NCBI RefSeq assembly: GCF_018380615.1
Contig: NZ_JAGYVZ010000001.1
Coordinates: 93,723-157,722, forward strand
Source of the DNA: Flavobacterium psychroterrae
GTDB lineage: Bacteria; Bacteroidota; Bacteroidia; Flavobacteriales; Flavobacteriaceae
DNA: 64,000 nt
Reading direction: 5' to 3'
A model generated the notes under the pieces. That model searched no databases. It was not told the DNA's origin and saw only the letters and a program-made list of their open reading frames with translations. Within the stretch, counting starts at the first letter, position 1. Each line of letters opens with the position of its first letter. The translations under genes were made by a program, and so were the position numbers. This document shows positions 19,479-28,282 of this stretch, piece by piece.

Positions 19479-21818
19479 TTAAAATCTTAAAGTTAAATTA
19501 ACCAAGAAATTTGCCGGAGCCTGAGGTGCTCCCCATGAACTCCAATATTGTTTATTAGACAAATTGTTAATCTTAAGTCCAATTCTCCAGTTAGATTGTT
19601 CATAAAATAATGACTGATTATAAACAGTATATGACGGAATATAAAAAGTATTTGTGGTTGCCATATAAGTTTTATCTACATAATTAGCGCCAACACCAAT
19701 ACCAAGACCTTTTAATACACTTTGAAATTTATACGAAGCCCAAAAGTTTACCACATCTTCAGGTGCATCTTGTGCTTTATTACCTTCAATTGCTTTGTTA
19801 GCTTCACTTGTTTTTACAATACGATTATCATTATACGCATATCCTGCGGTAATATCTAAACCAGCAAACGGATGGGCAAGAAATTCAAATTCAACACCTT
19901 TACTAACCTGTTTTCCATCTTGTTCGTACACTAAATCTGCTTGTCTGATTACGGCATTATCATTTGTAATCTTGTAATAACTAACCGTAGCGCTTAATTT
20001 TTTATTGAATAATTCGGCTTTTACACCACCTTCAAATTGATTTGCATAAAGCGGATCCAATATTAATTGTTCACCGCCAGGTTGAGTCACCGGAGCTAAA
20101 TTTTGAAATCCGTTCATGTAATTTCCAAAAATAGAAACCTGATCCTTAACAATTTGGTATACAATTCCCAATTTTGGTGATAATGAATTTTGGCTGTAAC
20201 CCGGAACTGTTCCGCTTTCTTTTCGGTCAAAATTATCCAAACGTAAACTAGCCATTGCAAAAAATCTGTCGGCAACACCTAAAACATACGATCCATAACC
20301 ACTAAAAGTATATTCATCTCTTCCCGCTCTGATAACAGGTGCGAGCAATACTTTGTCAATTTCGTTTCTTCTAACAGGATTAAAATTCGTTGCAACATCA
20401 ATAGTTCTAAATGGCGCTGCAGGAGTTGGCGTTGATGAAAATGTATCCGTATAATACCTGTAATTTGCACCAAATAAAATTTTATGTTTTAAAATTCCTG
20501 TTGTAAACTCACCGTTAATATTTTCCTGAATATTGGTATAATTACTTGAAATAGGTCCAAAAAGTGTTGCACGCATTGTAGCCGTAGTTGGCGAAGTCCA
20601 CGTTGGTAAAACCTGATAACTATAATCCACATCTTCATTTACATAGGAGAATAAAGTAGTTGATTTCCACTTTTCAGATATTTGATATTCACCCTGAACA
20701 AATGCTTTTGATGACGAAGATTTTGCATCGGCATCATCATAAACTAACGATTTTTTATACGCTAATTTTATATCTCCAGGATTTGTAATTCCTGATGCAG
20801 TTGTTACAGCTGGATATAAAACCCTGGTATTATTAACTTTATACAGCTCAGCATCAATACTAAAAGTAAGTTTTTCACTAGCTTTAAAAGTGATACTTGG
20901 TGTAAAAGAAATAGTTTTATTAAATCCATAATCTAAAAAACTTTTTTCGTTATTAACCGCTGCATTAATCCTGAAAAGTACATTTTTATCTTTAGTCAAA
21001 GGAGTATTTACATCAACAGTAAGTCGGTTTACACCAAAACTTCCTCCGGTATAAGAAATCTCAGAAGCTGTTGCTTCAAAAGGTTTTTTAGTAACCAGAT
21101 TCACAACACCTCCAAAAGAAGAAGCAGACGATCCAAACAAAGTTCCGGACGGACCTTTTAATACTTCGATACGCTCAACATTTGCAATACCCACGCTCGA
21201 TCTTCCAGACAGCGTTTCCATACCGTTACGTGAATTAATCCCTACTGTAAAACCTCTAAAGATAACAGCAAATCCGCCCGAAGGATAAGTAAGTGGTACA
21301 ACTCCCGGCGCATTTCTTACCGCTCCGGCAACATCAATTACAATTTGTTCCTGAATAAGTTCCTTATGAATTACATTATAAACCTGAGGATTTTCTATAT
21401 TTTTAAGAGGCATTCTGGCAACATATTGCGTTTTCTTAGAAAGTAAACTTTTTTTGTTGTTAATGACAACCTCCTGTAGTTCCTTGTTTGAAACCTTTAA
21501 TTGTACATTTACAATTGCAGTTTTATTGTCTTCAACAGTTACTTCTTTTTCTGAAGTTTCATAACCCGCAAGAGAAATTTGCAGCGTATAAATGTTTTCT
21601 CTTACTCTGCCGATTTCAAAATTACCATCCTCGTTAGATGTTGTTCCGTATTTTGAATTTTTAAGTATGATATTGACATCTGATGCCGGTTTACCATCAG
21701 ATGTGGTTATTTGTCCCTTTATTTTTCCATGATTTTGTTGTCCAAAAGAAGATAAGACTGAAAATAAAAAGCTCAGAATAAATAAAAACTTTGACGTTCT
21801 TAAGTAAAGATATTTCAT
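19479..21818 (-). CDS. TonB-dependent siderophore receptor
   Basis: This 779-residue outer-membrane receptor has a signal peptide ending near SSFGQ. A carboxypeptidase-regulatory-like domain typical of Bacteroidota receptors follows (about 30-110: GKIKGQITTSDGKPASDV). The plug domain contains VAGAVRNAPGVVPLT and VERIEVLKGPSGTLFGSS, and the beta-barrel ends in the aromatic C-terminal strand NFLVNLTLRF. The plug resembles the ferric hydroxamate/siderophore class (FhuE/FpvA-like). It lies convergent to the siderophore biosynthesis operon and divergent from a PepSY reductase-like gene, so it likely imports the ferric form of the local siderophore or a stolen one. The reading frame is intact, unlike several biosynthesis genes. 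Confidence 0.9.
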   Translation of the reverse strand: MKYLYLRTSKFLFILSFLFSVLSSFGQQNHGKIKGQITTSDGKPASDVNIILKNSKYGTTSNEDGNFEIGRVRENIYTLQISLAGYETSEKEVTVEDNKTAIVNVQLKVSNKELQEVVINNKKSLLSKKTQYVARMPLKNIENPQVYNVIHKELIQEQIVIDVAGAVRNAPGVVPLTYPSGGFAVIFRGFTVGINSRNGMETLSGRSSVGIANVERIEVLKGPSGTLFGSSASSFGGVVNLVTKKPFEATASEISYTGGSFGVNRLTVDVNTPLTKDKNVLFRINAAVNNEKSFLDYGFNKTISFTPSITFKASEKLTFSIDAELYKVNNTRVLYPAVTTASGITNPGDIKLAYKKSLVYDDADAKSSSSKAFVQGEYQISEKWKSTTLFSYVNEDVDYSYQVLPTWTSPTTATMRATLFGPISSNYTNIQENINGEFTTGILKHKILFGANYRYYTDTFSSTPTPAAPFRTIDVATNFNPVRRNEIDKVLLAPVIRAGRDEYTFSGYGSYVLGVADRFFAMASLRLDNFDRKESGTVPGYSQNSLSPKLGIVYQIVKDQVSIFGNYMNGFQNLAPVTQPGGEQLILDPLYANQFEGGVKAELFNKKLSATVSYYKITNDNAVIRQADLVYEQDGKQVSKGVEFEFLAHPFAGLDITAGYAYNDNRIVKTSEANKAIEGNKAQDAPEDVVNFWASYKFQSVLKGLGIGVGANYVDKTYMATTNTFYIPSYTVYNQSLFYEQSNWRIGLKINNLSNKQYWSSWGAPQAPANFLVNLTLRF

Positions 21819-22257
21819 TGAATTTAAGTTTTGGTTATTATTTTGCTCTTATTTAGAATTAATAAAAACAGTGCAAAAGTAGAAATTAATAATTGTTTAA
21901 CAAGTATTATTTATAATAATTCTGAATAATAATTATTTTGAACTAGTCTGTGACACAGAAATTCAATCCTTTTTTATATAATTCATGCGCAGTAAAATGT
22001 AATTTTAAACTGTTTTAATAATTCTGGAAATCAGTAATATCAGGAAAATTAACATGTGAATTCTATTTTGCACGTTGGCTGATTACTACGTCGATTTAAA
22101 CTTTAAAAGATTCATTTTCTTTTAAAGTTTTTGATAGATTTAGTCTAAATAAGTATAAATTTGTGGCAGAATTTTACAATATAAAAGCAACTCTATTATA
22201 TAGTAACAAAATCAAATAGTATTTCTATTTGAATAATAGATTGAAAAAACAGCGTCT
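21819..22257. promoter_or_regulatory. Divergent promoter region, TonB receptor / PepSY gene
   Basis: For the plus-strand PepSY gene, TTTG (22130-22133) and TAAATTTG (22156-22163) fit the Bacteroidota promoter consensus, with 22 bases between them. An AT-rich dyad (AATAATAATTATT) lies near 21924-21940 and might contain an iron-regulator site, but it is too degenerate to call Fur. Confidence 0.45.
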
Positions 22258-23373
22258 ATGAAGAAAGGATTAAAAAAAAATATTGGGTTCCTGCATCTAT
22301 GGCTCGGACTTGGTTCTGGTTTAATTGTATTTATAGCTGCATTAACGGGCAGTATTCTGGTTTTTGAAAAAGAAATTGACAAAGCCGTAAATCCTGAATA
22401 TTATAACGTTGCAACAATTGGAACATCAAAAAAGACAATTGATTATTGCACGGATATATTACAGAAACAATACGCAATAAAAAAAATTACCCGCATTTAT
22501 ACGTTTAATGATCCTTCGCGCACGATGCAAATCCTGGCAAAGGATTCAGATAAAAAAGCGCAGTTTTTTTCTTTTGATCCTTATACGGGGAAAGTTCTGG
22601 CGACAACTCCGCAGGAAAGCCGGTTTTTTGTCATTGTTTTATCCCTACACAGGCAATTGCTGTTGGGAGAAACTGGCGAAATCATTATGGGAACATCTTG
22701 TTTAATCTTTGCTTTTATGCTTATTTCCGGAATCATTTTATGGTGGCCAAAAAAGATAAAAAATCTAAAACAGCGATTAACCGTAAAATGGAATGCTTCG
22801 TTTAAAAGAGTCAATTGGGATTTTCATTCGACCTTTGGGTTCTACAGCTTTATAATTCTTTTGGTTATTTCCCTTACCGGATTATCATTTGCATTTAATT
22901 GGTTTCAGGACGGTGTTTATTTCCTCGCTGACGGGACCACAAAAAAACCATCTGCAAAAGTAGAAAACCCAACAAAAACAGATCCAAAACTCAATACTAC
23001 AGCCTTTTACCAAAGTATTTACAATAAAGCCGACAGTATTTTTCCGTACAAGGGAAACATTCAAATCAGGATGCCTGTTGACACCATCAATAGTATTTTA
23101 GTATTGAAAGAAAATATAGAAAAAACAATTCCCAATCAATCCAGCGCTGCTTATTTTGACAAATATACTACCGAAGAAATTGAAGCAAGACCTTATGAAT
23201 CTTTTTCTACCGGAGACAAAATAAAACGTCTGAATTACCCCATTCATACCGGAAGCATTTATGGTTTAACTACTAAAATAATTGCTTTTTTGGTCGCTCT
23301 TTTTGCCGCCACATTACCCATCACGGGATTGTTGATTTGGCTTGGGAAAAAGAAAAAAGGAACAAAAAAATAA
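22258..23373 (+). CDS. PepSY-domain membrane protein (probable ferric-siderophore reductase)
   Basis: This 371-residue protein has four predicted membrane helices: near the N-terminus (LGLGSGLIVFIAALTGSILVF), at about 140-160, at about 195-215 and at the C-terminus. Periplasmic PepSY regions lie between them. Conserved His residues next to the helices (HLWLGLG, LHRQLLLG, DFHSTFGFY, YPIHTGS) are typical haem ligands in this family. Such proteins are commonly coded beside TonB siderophore receptors and are thought to reduce ferric siderophores in the periplasm. It is divergent from the receptor. Confidence 0.8.
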   Translation: MKKGLKKNIGFLHLWLGLGSGLIVFIAALTGSILVFEKEIDKAVNPEYYNVATIGTSKKTIDYCTDILQKQYAIKKITRIYTFNDPSRTMQILAKDSDKKAQFFSFDPYTGKVLATTPQESRFFVIVLSLHRQLLLGETGEIIMGTSCLIFAFMLISGIILWWPKKIKNLKQRLTVKWNASFKRVNWDFHSTFGFYSFIILLVISLTGLSFAFNWFQDGVYFLADGTTKKPSAKVENPTKTDPKLNTTAFYQSIYNKADSIFPYKGNIQIRMPVDTINSILVLKENIEKTIPNQSSAAYFDKYTTEEIEARPYESFSTGDKIKRLNYPIHTGSIYGLTTKIIAFLVALFAATLPITGLLIWLGKKKKGTKK

Positions 23374-23406
23374 GGACTTTAGATATAGTACGCCATTAAA
23401 ACAATA

Positions 23407-23446
23407 AAAAGGGATTTAAAATATATAGCTATTTTAAATCCCTTTT
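23407..23446. terminator. Perfect 16-bp-stem terminator between convergent genes
   Basis: AAAAGGGATTTAAAAT (23407-23422) pairs exactly with ATTTTAAATCCCTTTT (23431-23446) over an 8-base loop. It ends both the PepSY gene (plus) and the MFS gene (minus). Confidence 0.9.
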
Positions 23447-23466
23447 CTTTATCTCATTAAATTTTA

Positions 23467-24678
23467 TTATTTCACAGGATTTTTGGCAAGACTCAGCACT
23501 CTGTATCTATTGAAGATCATAAAAACTATACCGACAATAAATATCAAGGAAATGTTTGCAAATCCTAATAGCAACTGACTTTTTACAGCATATAAATTGA
23601 CAAAACCATAACTAAGAATTGAACTTATCATATACGTTCCTCCTCCTGTAAGTCCGCTTGCTACTCCGGCATTTTTAGAAAAACGGCTTAAGCAATAGCC
23701 GTAAATATTATTAAAAATAAATCCCCCACAAATATTGATTCCCATTGTAAAACCTATTAATGTATAAATATTACTGGTTACAGAAGCTGTAGAAATCATT
23801 AGAAGTACCAAAATAACTTGTGTTGTAACGGCGATAGTTACTTTTTTTGCCAAAGGTTTATGAATAAGCGATTTTGCAATAATACCACCTGTCATAACGC
23901 CTAAGCCAGATAATAAAGAACTGTAACCCGTTGTAATGGCGGAGTAACCCAATACGCGTTCTACAATAAACGGACTCGACAAACTGTAAACTACAACAAG
24001 ACCAAAACAAATTGCCAGAATTAATATCCCTAAAGTAAAATCGCCTGATTTTAGCATTCCAGTGTAGGTTTGTGCAATGGTTTTTAATTTAAACGGATGG
24101 AAATATTTTAGTGATTCTCCACTATACAAAAGTTCTAAAATCAGAAAAAGAAAGGATAATCCGCCAAGGAAATAAAAGTTAGATCTCCATCCAAAACTAT
24201 GTTCTAAATATCCTCCAAGAAATGGAGCCATAATGGGGGCGCAAGCCCAAATAATTGAAAAGGAACTAATATAACTTTTTAACTTCGCACCCGAATAGAG
24301 ATCTACAAAATAGGCGCGTTTTGCAATTACAATAAAGGCAATGGCGATTCCCTGAATAATTCGCATGGCATAAATAACATTAATATCAGGAACAAGAGCA
24401 ATGACAAAACTGGTTGCAGAAAATACAGCAAGTGATGCAATACTAATTTTAAAACGCCCAAAACTGTCTAATATACTCCCAATAAAAATCTGGCTTACGC
24501 CGAGACTAAACATAAAAAACACTAGCGAAAGCTGAACGGCTCCAGCCGAAACATGCAGATCTTTTGCCATCGCCGGAAGTGAGGGTAAATAAATATCTGT
24601 GGCAAATCCGGATAACGGAATAAGGCAAAAGGCTAATAAGGTACTGAAACCCTTATGATTTTCTGGTAAATTTTTCAT
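23467..24678 (-). CDS. MFS multidrug transporter, Bcr/CflA type
   Basis: This 403-residue protein has 12 hydrophobic segments and the drug/H+ antiporter start FATDIYLPSLPAMAKDL characteristic of the Bcr/CflA group. The MFS loop motif is present as GSILDSFGRFKI. It is downstream of a TetR gene on the same strand, with a TetR-like operator (24705-24718) just before its start. Induction by a toxic ligand of the TetR protein is likely, but the substrate is unknown. Confidence 0.85.
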   Translation of the reverse strand: MKNLPENHKGFSTLLAFCLIPLSGFATDIYLPSLPAMAKDLHVSAGAVQLSLVFFMFSLGVSQIFIGSILDSFGRFKISIASLAVFSATSFVIALVPDINVIYAMRIIQGIAIAFIVIAKRAYFVDLYSGAKLKSYISSFSIIWACAPIMAPFLGGYLEHSFGWRSNFYFLGGLSFLFLILELLYSGESLKYFHPFKLKTIAQTYTGMLKSGDFTLGILILAICFGLVVVYSLSSPFIVERVLGYSAITTGYSSLLSGLGVMTGGIIAKSLIHKPLAKKVTIAVTTQVILVLLMISTASVTSNIYTLIGFTMGINICGGFIFNNIYGYCLSRFSKNAGVASGLTGGGTYMISSILSYGFVNLYAVKSQLLLGFANISLIFIVGIVFMIFNRYRVLSLAKNPVK

Positions 24679-24704
24679 TTTTTAAAATTAATTAGCATTA
24701 AATA

Positions 24705-24718
24705 AGACTGATCGGTCT
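24705..24718. promoter_or_regulatory. TetR operator in front of the MFS gene
   Basis: AGACTGATCGGTCT is a near-perfect palindrome of AGACCG/CGGTCT half-sites. It matches the perfect site upstream of the tetR gene (25346-25359), so the same repressor probably binds both. Confidence 0.7.
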
Positions 24719-24737
24719 AAAATTATTCAAAAAAAAA

Positions 24738-25319
24738 CTACAACATATAGCTTTCAAATTCAGTTTTGATACTTTCCAAAACAATTTTCATTTGTTCATC
24801 ACTTCCTAAAATTTTTCTACATAAAATAGCACCTTCAATCATGGCAAAAACTTTTATGCTAAAATGTTTCGGATTTACTGCTGATGATAATTCTTTATTT
24901 TTGATTCCATCTTCGACTATAGTAAAGAATCTGCTTTGAGCTGAATGTATGGCTTTTTTGACCTGCTCTTTCATAACAGGATTTGTATCGTCAGCTTCGG
25001 TTCCAAAATTTAAAATCGGACAACCGTCCGCTGTATTTAAATCGTTGGCATAAACATTCAGTAAATTAAACAGTTTTTCTTTAGCCGATTTTCCTTCAGC
25101 TACGGCATTATTTAATTTTGTAGACAATTGAGTTCTTAAATAAAGAAATGATTCTTTGCAAATCTCTTCTTTGTTTTCAAAATTTCCGTAAATACCGCCT
25201 TTTGCCAGTTTTGTAGCTTCCATAATATCGCTCAATGAAGTTCCCGCCATTCCTTTTTTGTTGATTATAGGAGCCGATGTTTCAATGATAAATTGTCTGG
25301 TTCTTTCTGCTTTACTCAT
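24738..25319 (-). CDS. TetR/AcrR-family repressor of the adjacent MFS gene
   Basis: This 193-residue protein has an N-terminal helix-turn-helix (ERTRQFIIETSAPI to LAKGGIYGNFENKEE, about residues 4-50) and a C-terminal ligand domain containing GCPILNFGTEADDTNPV. It is a paralogue of the TetR protein at 48735-49322. It is followed by the MFS gene with 59 bp between, and operators lie before both genes, so autorepression and repression of the exporter are expected. Confidence 0.9.
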   Translation of the reverse strand: MSKAERTRQFIIETSAPIINKKGMAGTSLSDIMEATKLAKGGIYGNFENKEEICKESFLYLRTQLSTKLNNAVAEGKSAKEKLFNLLNVYANDLNTADGCPILNFGTEADDTNPVMKEQVKKAIHSAQSRFFTIVEDGIKNKELSSAVNPKHFSIKVFAMIEGAILCRKILGSDEQMKIVLESIKTEFESYML

Positions 25320-25338
25320 AGCTTTTTATTTGAGAGAA

Positions 25339-25370
25339 CAAATTTAGACCGTTCGGTCTTTATTTGCAAA
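25339..25370 (-). promoter_or_regulatory. tetR promoter overlapped by its operator
   Basis: Read on the minus strand, TTTG (25370-25367) and TAAATTTG (25346-25339) are separated by 20 bases, fitting the Bacteroidota promoter. The operator AGACCGTTCGGTCT (25346-25359) lies between the boxes and shares one base with the minus-7 box, a typical repression geometry. Confidence 0.7.
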
Positions 25371-25614
25371 CATTTTAACTTTTATTTTAATTATTAATGG
25401 TTTATGATTTTTTATTGACTTGCTATAAAACCAATCTCTATTAAGTAAACCCTAAAAAAGCGCATTAATAATCACGTCAACGAAACCTAATCCTGCTTTC
25501 AATTATAGCCTAAGGCATCGACCTTGCGATGCCGATTGTAATAATGTATTACATTCCCAAAATTCCCACGGTTGAAACCGTAGGAACTGTTTATAATGAT
25601 AAATTCCAGCATTT
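25371..25614. repeat. Spacer with small palindromes
   Basis: GGCATCGACCTTGCGATGCC (about 25514-25533) and CCCACGGTTGAAACCGTAGG (about 25565-25584) are short dispersed-type hairpins. No gene was seen. The second could serve as a terminator for the SLAC1-family gene. Confidence 0.4.
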
Positions 25615-26610
25615 TTATTTGGGATAATAATTTCCTTTCAATACCAATTTAACTGATCCTATTGCAACTCCCAAAACGACAATATTCATTATACAAAATA
25701 TAATTATTGCCAATATTGAAACAGTAAAATCATTTGTTTTTAAAGCAAAAATAGAAAGCCCTTGAGATAAAGTTGCAATCCCAAAAGTATAGGCCCAATA
25801 TCCGGGCGCAAAAGCTTGTTCTTTAAGCCATTTTATAGCAAAAGTTATGGCGACAAAAATGAACAAAGCATATCCCATTAAGCCATAAACAATTGGAATA
25901 CTTAAATTTTCTCCAGCCAAAACCTGATAAGCGACAAACAATATTACTGCTGGTGCCATATAAATTCCCATAAAATTTCTGGTTTTGGCACCCAATCCAC
26001 CAACAGTTAATTGTTGTGTAATTACCGAATCCATGATCAGCCATGAAATAGTTCCAATTCCCAGAAGTACATATCCGTAATTGCTATATCCTAATAATCC
26101 TGCAGCAAGGGCATTTACTAAAATACTTGCAGTGAATGTCAGAAATAATGATGGCGTTGTTTGTTCGGTTTGGCGTTCTTGTATCCACAAACCCGAAAGT
26201 TTATAAGCTCCGTAAATAAGATTTAAAACAGATCCTATCCAAAACAAAGTAATCGCAATTGGCAAACTATAAACATGAATTGCAATTGCCATTAATATGA
26301 TAGATTCAGGAATTAAAGCGAGAAATGAGGATTGAACGGGATCATTGAATTCATTTACGGCTAATTTTTTATGCTGAATCCATTTATTGCAATAAAGCAA
26401 TAACCACCATAAAAAAGAAATTATAGCTAATCCTTCAAAAATTTCACCAATATAGGAAGGTAAATTCCATAATGAAGTTGCATTTCTCCAGGCATTTCCT
26501 GTTTCTGCCAATCCTAACGTCATGGCGAAAAAAGATGCGGGTGCAACTGGCAGTGTAATCATTTGTTTTTGAAACTGTTGTTTCTCGGTTTTGTTTATGA
26601 TTTTGTCCAT
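25615..26610 (-). CDS. SLAC1/TehA-family anion channel or transporter
   Basis: The protein has about 331 residues and ten hydrophobic segments. PVAPASFFAMTLGLAETGNAW at the first helix and the regular TM spacing match the TehA/SLAC1 (voltage-dependent anion channel, C4-dicarboxylate transporter/tellurite resistance) family. ATG 26610 (MDKIINKTEKQ) is preferred over the upstream ATG 26640, because the latter adds ten residues outside the family. The substrate is not determinable. It is divergent from an AraC regulator gene. Confidence 0.8.
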   Translation of the reverse strand: MDKIINKTEKQQFQKQMITLPVAPASFFAMTLGLAETGNAWRNATSLWNLPSYIGEIFEGLAIISFLWWLLLYCNKWIQHKKLAVNEFNDPVQSSFLALIPESIILMAIAIHVYSLPIAITLFWIGSVLNLIYGAYKLSGLWIQERQTEQTTPSLFLTFTASILVNALAAGLLGYSNYGYVLLGIGTISWLIMDSVITQQLTVGGLGAKTRNFMGIYMAPAVILFVAYQVLAGENLSIPIVYGLMGYALFIFVAITFAIKWLKEQAFAPGYWAYTFGIATLSQGLSIFALKTNDFTVSILAIIIFCIMNIVVLGVAIGSVKLVLKGNYYPK

Positions 26611-26703
26611 TATTAAAATATTTGATTTAACTTTGAGCAAAATTATACTGATTTAACCATTTTATAATTGTAATATCATTCGTTAATTTAGTAATATGTT
26701 GTT

Positions 26704-27543
26704 ATGATAAAAACCAATTTATATCTTCCGTACGAAGTTATTTTTAAAGAAATAAACGAATCACTACAGACCAAAGTGGGTAATAATTTCTTTGAATTGC
26801 TTTATATTGTTTCGGGAACAGGCATTCAAACCATCAACGAAAATCGATTATCGTATGAACCTGGACATCTTTTTTTGATCACGCCTCAGGATTCTCATTC
26901 ATTAGAAATCAAAAGTCCAACGACTATTTTCCAGTTGCGTTTTACGGATATTTACATTAAAAACGGACCTTTTACGTCAAACAATCTTTACAAGCTTGAA
27001 TATATATTGCAGCATGCGCATCATCAGCCCGGCTGCATTTTAAAAAGAATTACAGACAAGAATCTGGTGCATCCCGTTATCGAAGCGATCAGGCATGAAT
27101 ATTATAATCCTACTTTGTACAATACTGAATTGATTCAGTTATTGATAAATACGCTGATTGTTATCATTGCCCGAAATATCTCTGAATATCTTCCGGAAAA
27201 TATCAACAAACAATCTGACGGAAAAGCACATACATTACTTGAATATATTCAGACTCATATCTACCAGCCCGAAAAACTGAGCGTAACGGTTATGAGTGAA
27301 AAATTTGGCATTTCAGAAACTTATCTTGGCAGGTATTTTAAGAAACAAGCTAATGAAACATTACAAGACTACATCTCGAAATACCGGATAAAACTGGTCG
27401 AAAACAGACTTTTGTATAGTGATTTACGCGTAGGCGAAATTGCCAATGAATTGGGTTTTAATGATGAAAGCCATTTGAATAAAATCTTCAAAAAACACAG
27501 AGGTACTACTCCATCTGCCTTTAGAAAAAATCAGGTGAATTAA
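26704..27543 (+). CDS. AraC-family transcriptional regulator
   Basis: This 279-residue protein has an N-terminal cupin-like sensor (YEPGHLFLITPQDSHSLE, about 45-65). Its C-terminal AraC double helix-turn-helix runs from about 180 to 275 (KLSVTVMSEKFGISETYLGRYFKK and VGEIANELGFNDESHLNKIFKK). It is divergent from the SLAC1/TehA gene 93 bp away, which is its most likely target. Confidence 0.88.
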   Translation: MIKTNLYLPYEVIFKEINESLQTKVGNNFFELLYIVSGTGIQTINENRLSYEPGHLFLITPQDSHSLEIKSPTTIFQLRFTDIYIKNGPFTSNNLYKLEYILQHAHHQPGCILKRITDKNLVHPVIEAIRHEYYNPTLYNTELIQLLINTLIVIIARNISEYLPENINKQSDGKAHTLLEYIQTHIYQPEKLSVTVMSEKFGISETYLGRYFKKQANETLQDYISKYRIKLVENRLLYSDLRVGEIANELGFNDESHLNKIFKKHRGTTPSAFRKNQVN

Positions 27544-27743
27544 ACGGTCTTTAATTCACCTGTTTTAATGCAATTACAAATCTTTATTTCTAAAATTTCT
27601 TTAATACAAAAACTTCAAAATTAAGTCAGCTTAGAGATTGTCTTATTGAAGGTTTAAATTGTCCGTTTCAGGATTTTTTCAATTTTAAATTAATGGCTTA
27701 TGGCGCAAATTTGTCCTATAAATCAACTTAAAAAATAGAAATC

Positions 27744-28133
27744 ATGACGACAAAAACAACAAAAACTATTTACTGGACAGGAATCGTTTTAACTTCTTTA
27801 TGGTTTGGTGCCAGCGGTTTTTTTGAACTTACAACAAACCCTATTGTCTGGGGAATTACAAAACAACTGGGTTATCCGGAGCATTTTATTTACTTACTTG
27901 GCGTAATGAAAGTTGCCGGAGTTATCACTTTATTAATCCCAAACAAATTATTACGCTTGAAAGAATGGGTATTTGCCGGAGTATTTTTTGACATCACTTT
28001 TGCCTTCTTTTCAAAACTTGCTGTATAAGGTTTTCCAGCTACTATTGATGCTATTATTGCTTTTATAATGGTAAGTGTCACGTACATAATGTTTAGAAAA
28101 CTCTATATAGGAACTTATGCGCTAAGAAATTAA
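27744..28133 (+). pseudogene. DoxX-like membrane protein broken by an in-frame TAA
   Basis: The first 94 codons give three helices of a DoxX-like protein (IYWTGIVLTSLWFGASGFFE, HFIYLLGVMKVAGVITLL, WVFAGVFFDITFAFFSKLAV). TAA at 28026-28028 follows, and the same frame then reads GFPATIDAIIAFIMVSVTYI and continues to a stop at 28131-28133. The continuation is the fourth helix expected of the family. Proteins of this type usually have about 125-130 residues, matching the full frame of 129. The truncated form lacks the last helix. Alternatively the short form is made and tolerated. Confidence 0.7.
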
Positions 28134-28156
28134 GCCTTAAAAACCTTTATTATTTT

Positions 28157-28232
28157 AATCTCGCAAAGATGCAAAGTCGCAAAGTTTTTTTAATTAGAAA
28201 TCTTGAAGCTTTTCATCTTTGCGAGAAATTTT
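28157..28232. repeat. Inverted repeat with CGCAAAGATG arms
   Basis: TCTCGCAAAGATG at the left is mirrored by CATCTTTGCGAGA at the right. It is related to the larger hairpin at 34287-34358. It lies between the convergent DoxX-like and AraC genes and could terminate both. Confidence 0.5.
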
Positions 28233-28282
28233 AGTAGACGCCAGGATTAAAAAATACTTCACCTAAAACCATATCCTGAAAT

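Noticed and set aside
21819..22257. Fur box in front of the TonB receptor or PepSY gene
   Set aside because: Only loose AT-rich dyads are present; none close enough to a Fur consensus to call.
4718..28133. Stop codon reassignment or suppression as the explanation for four in-frame stops
   Set aside because: Both TAA and TGA are involved, and intact neighbouring genes end with TAA normally, so a general reassignment does not fit. A suppressor tRNA cannot be excluded from this window.
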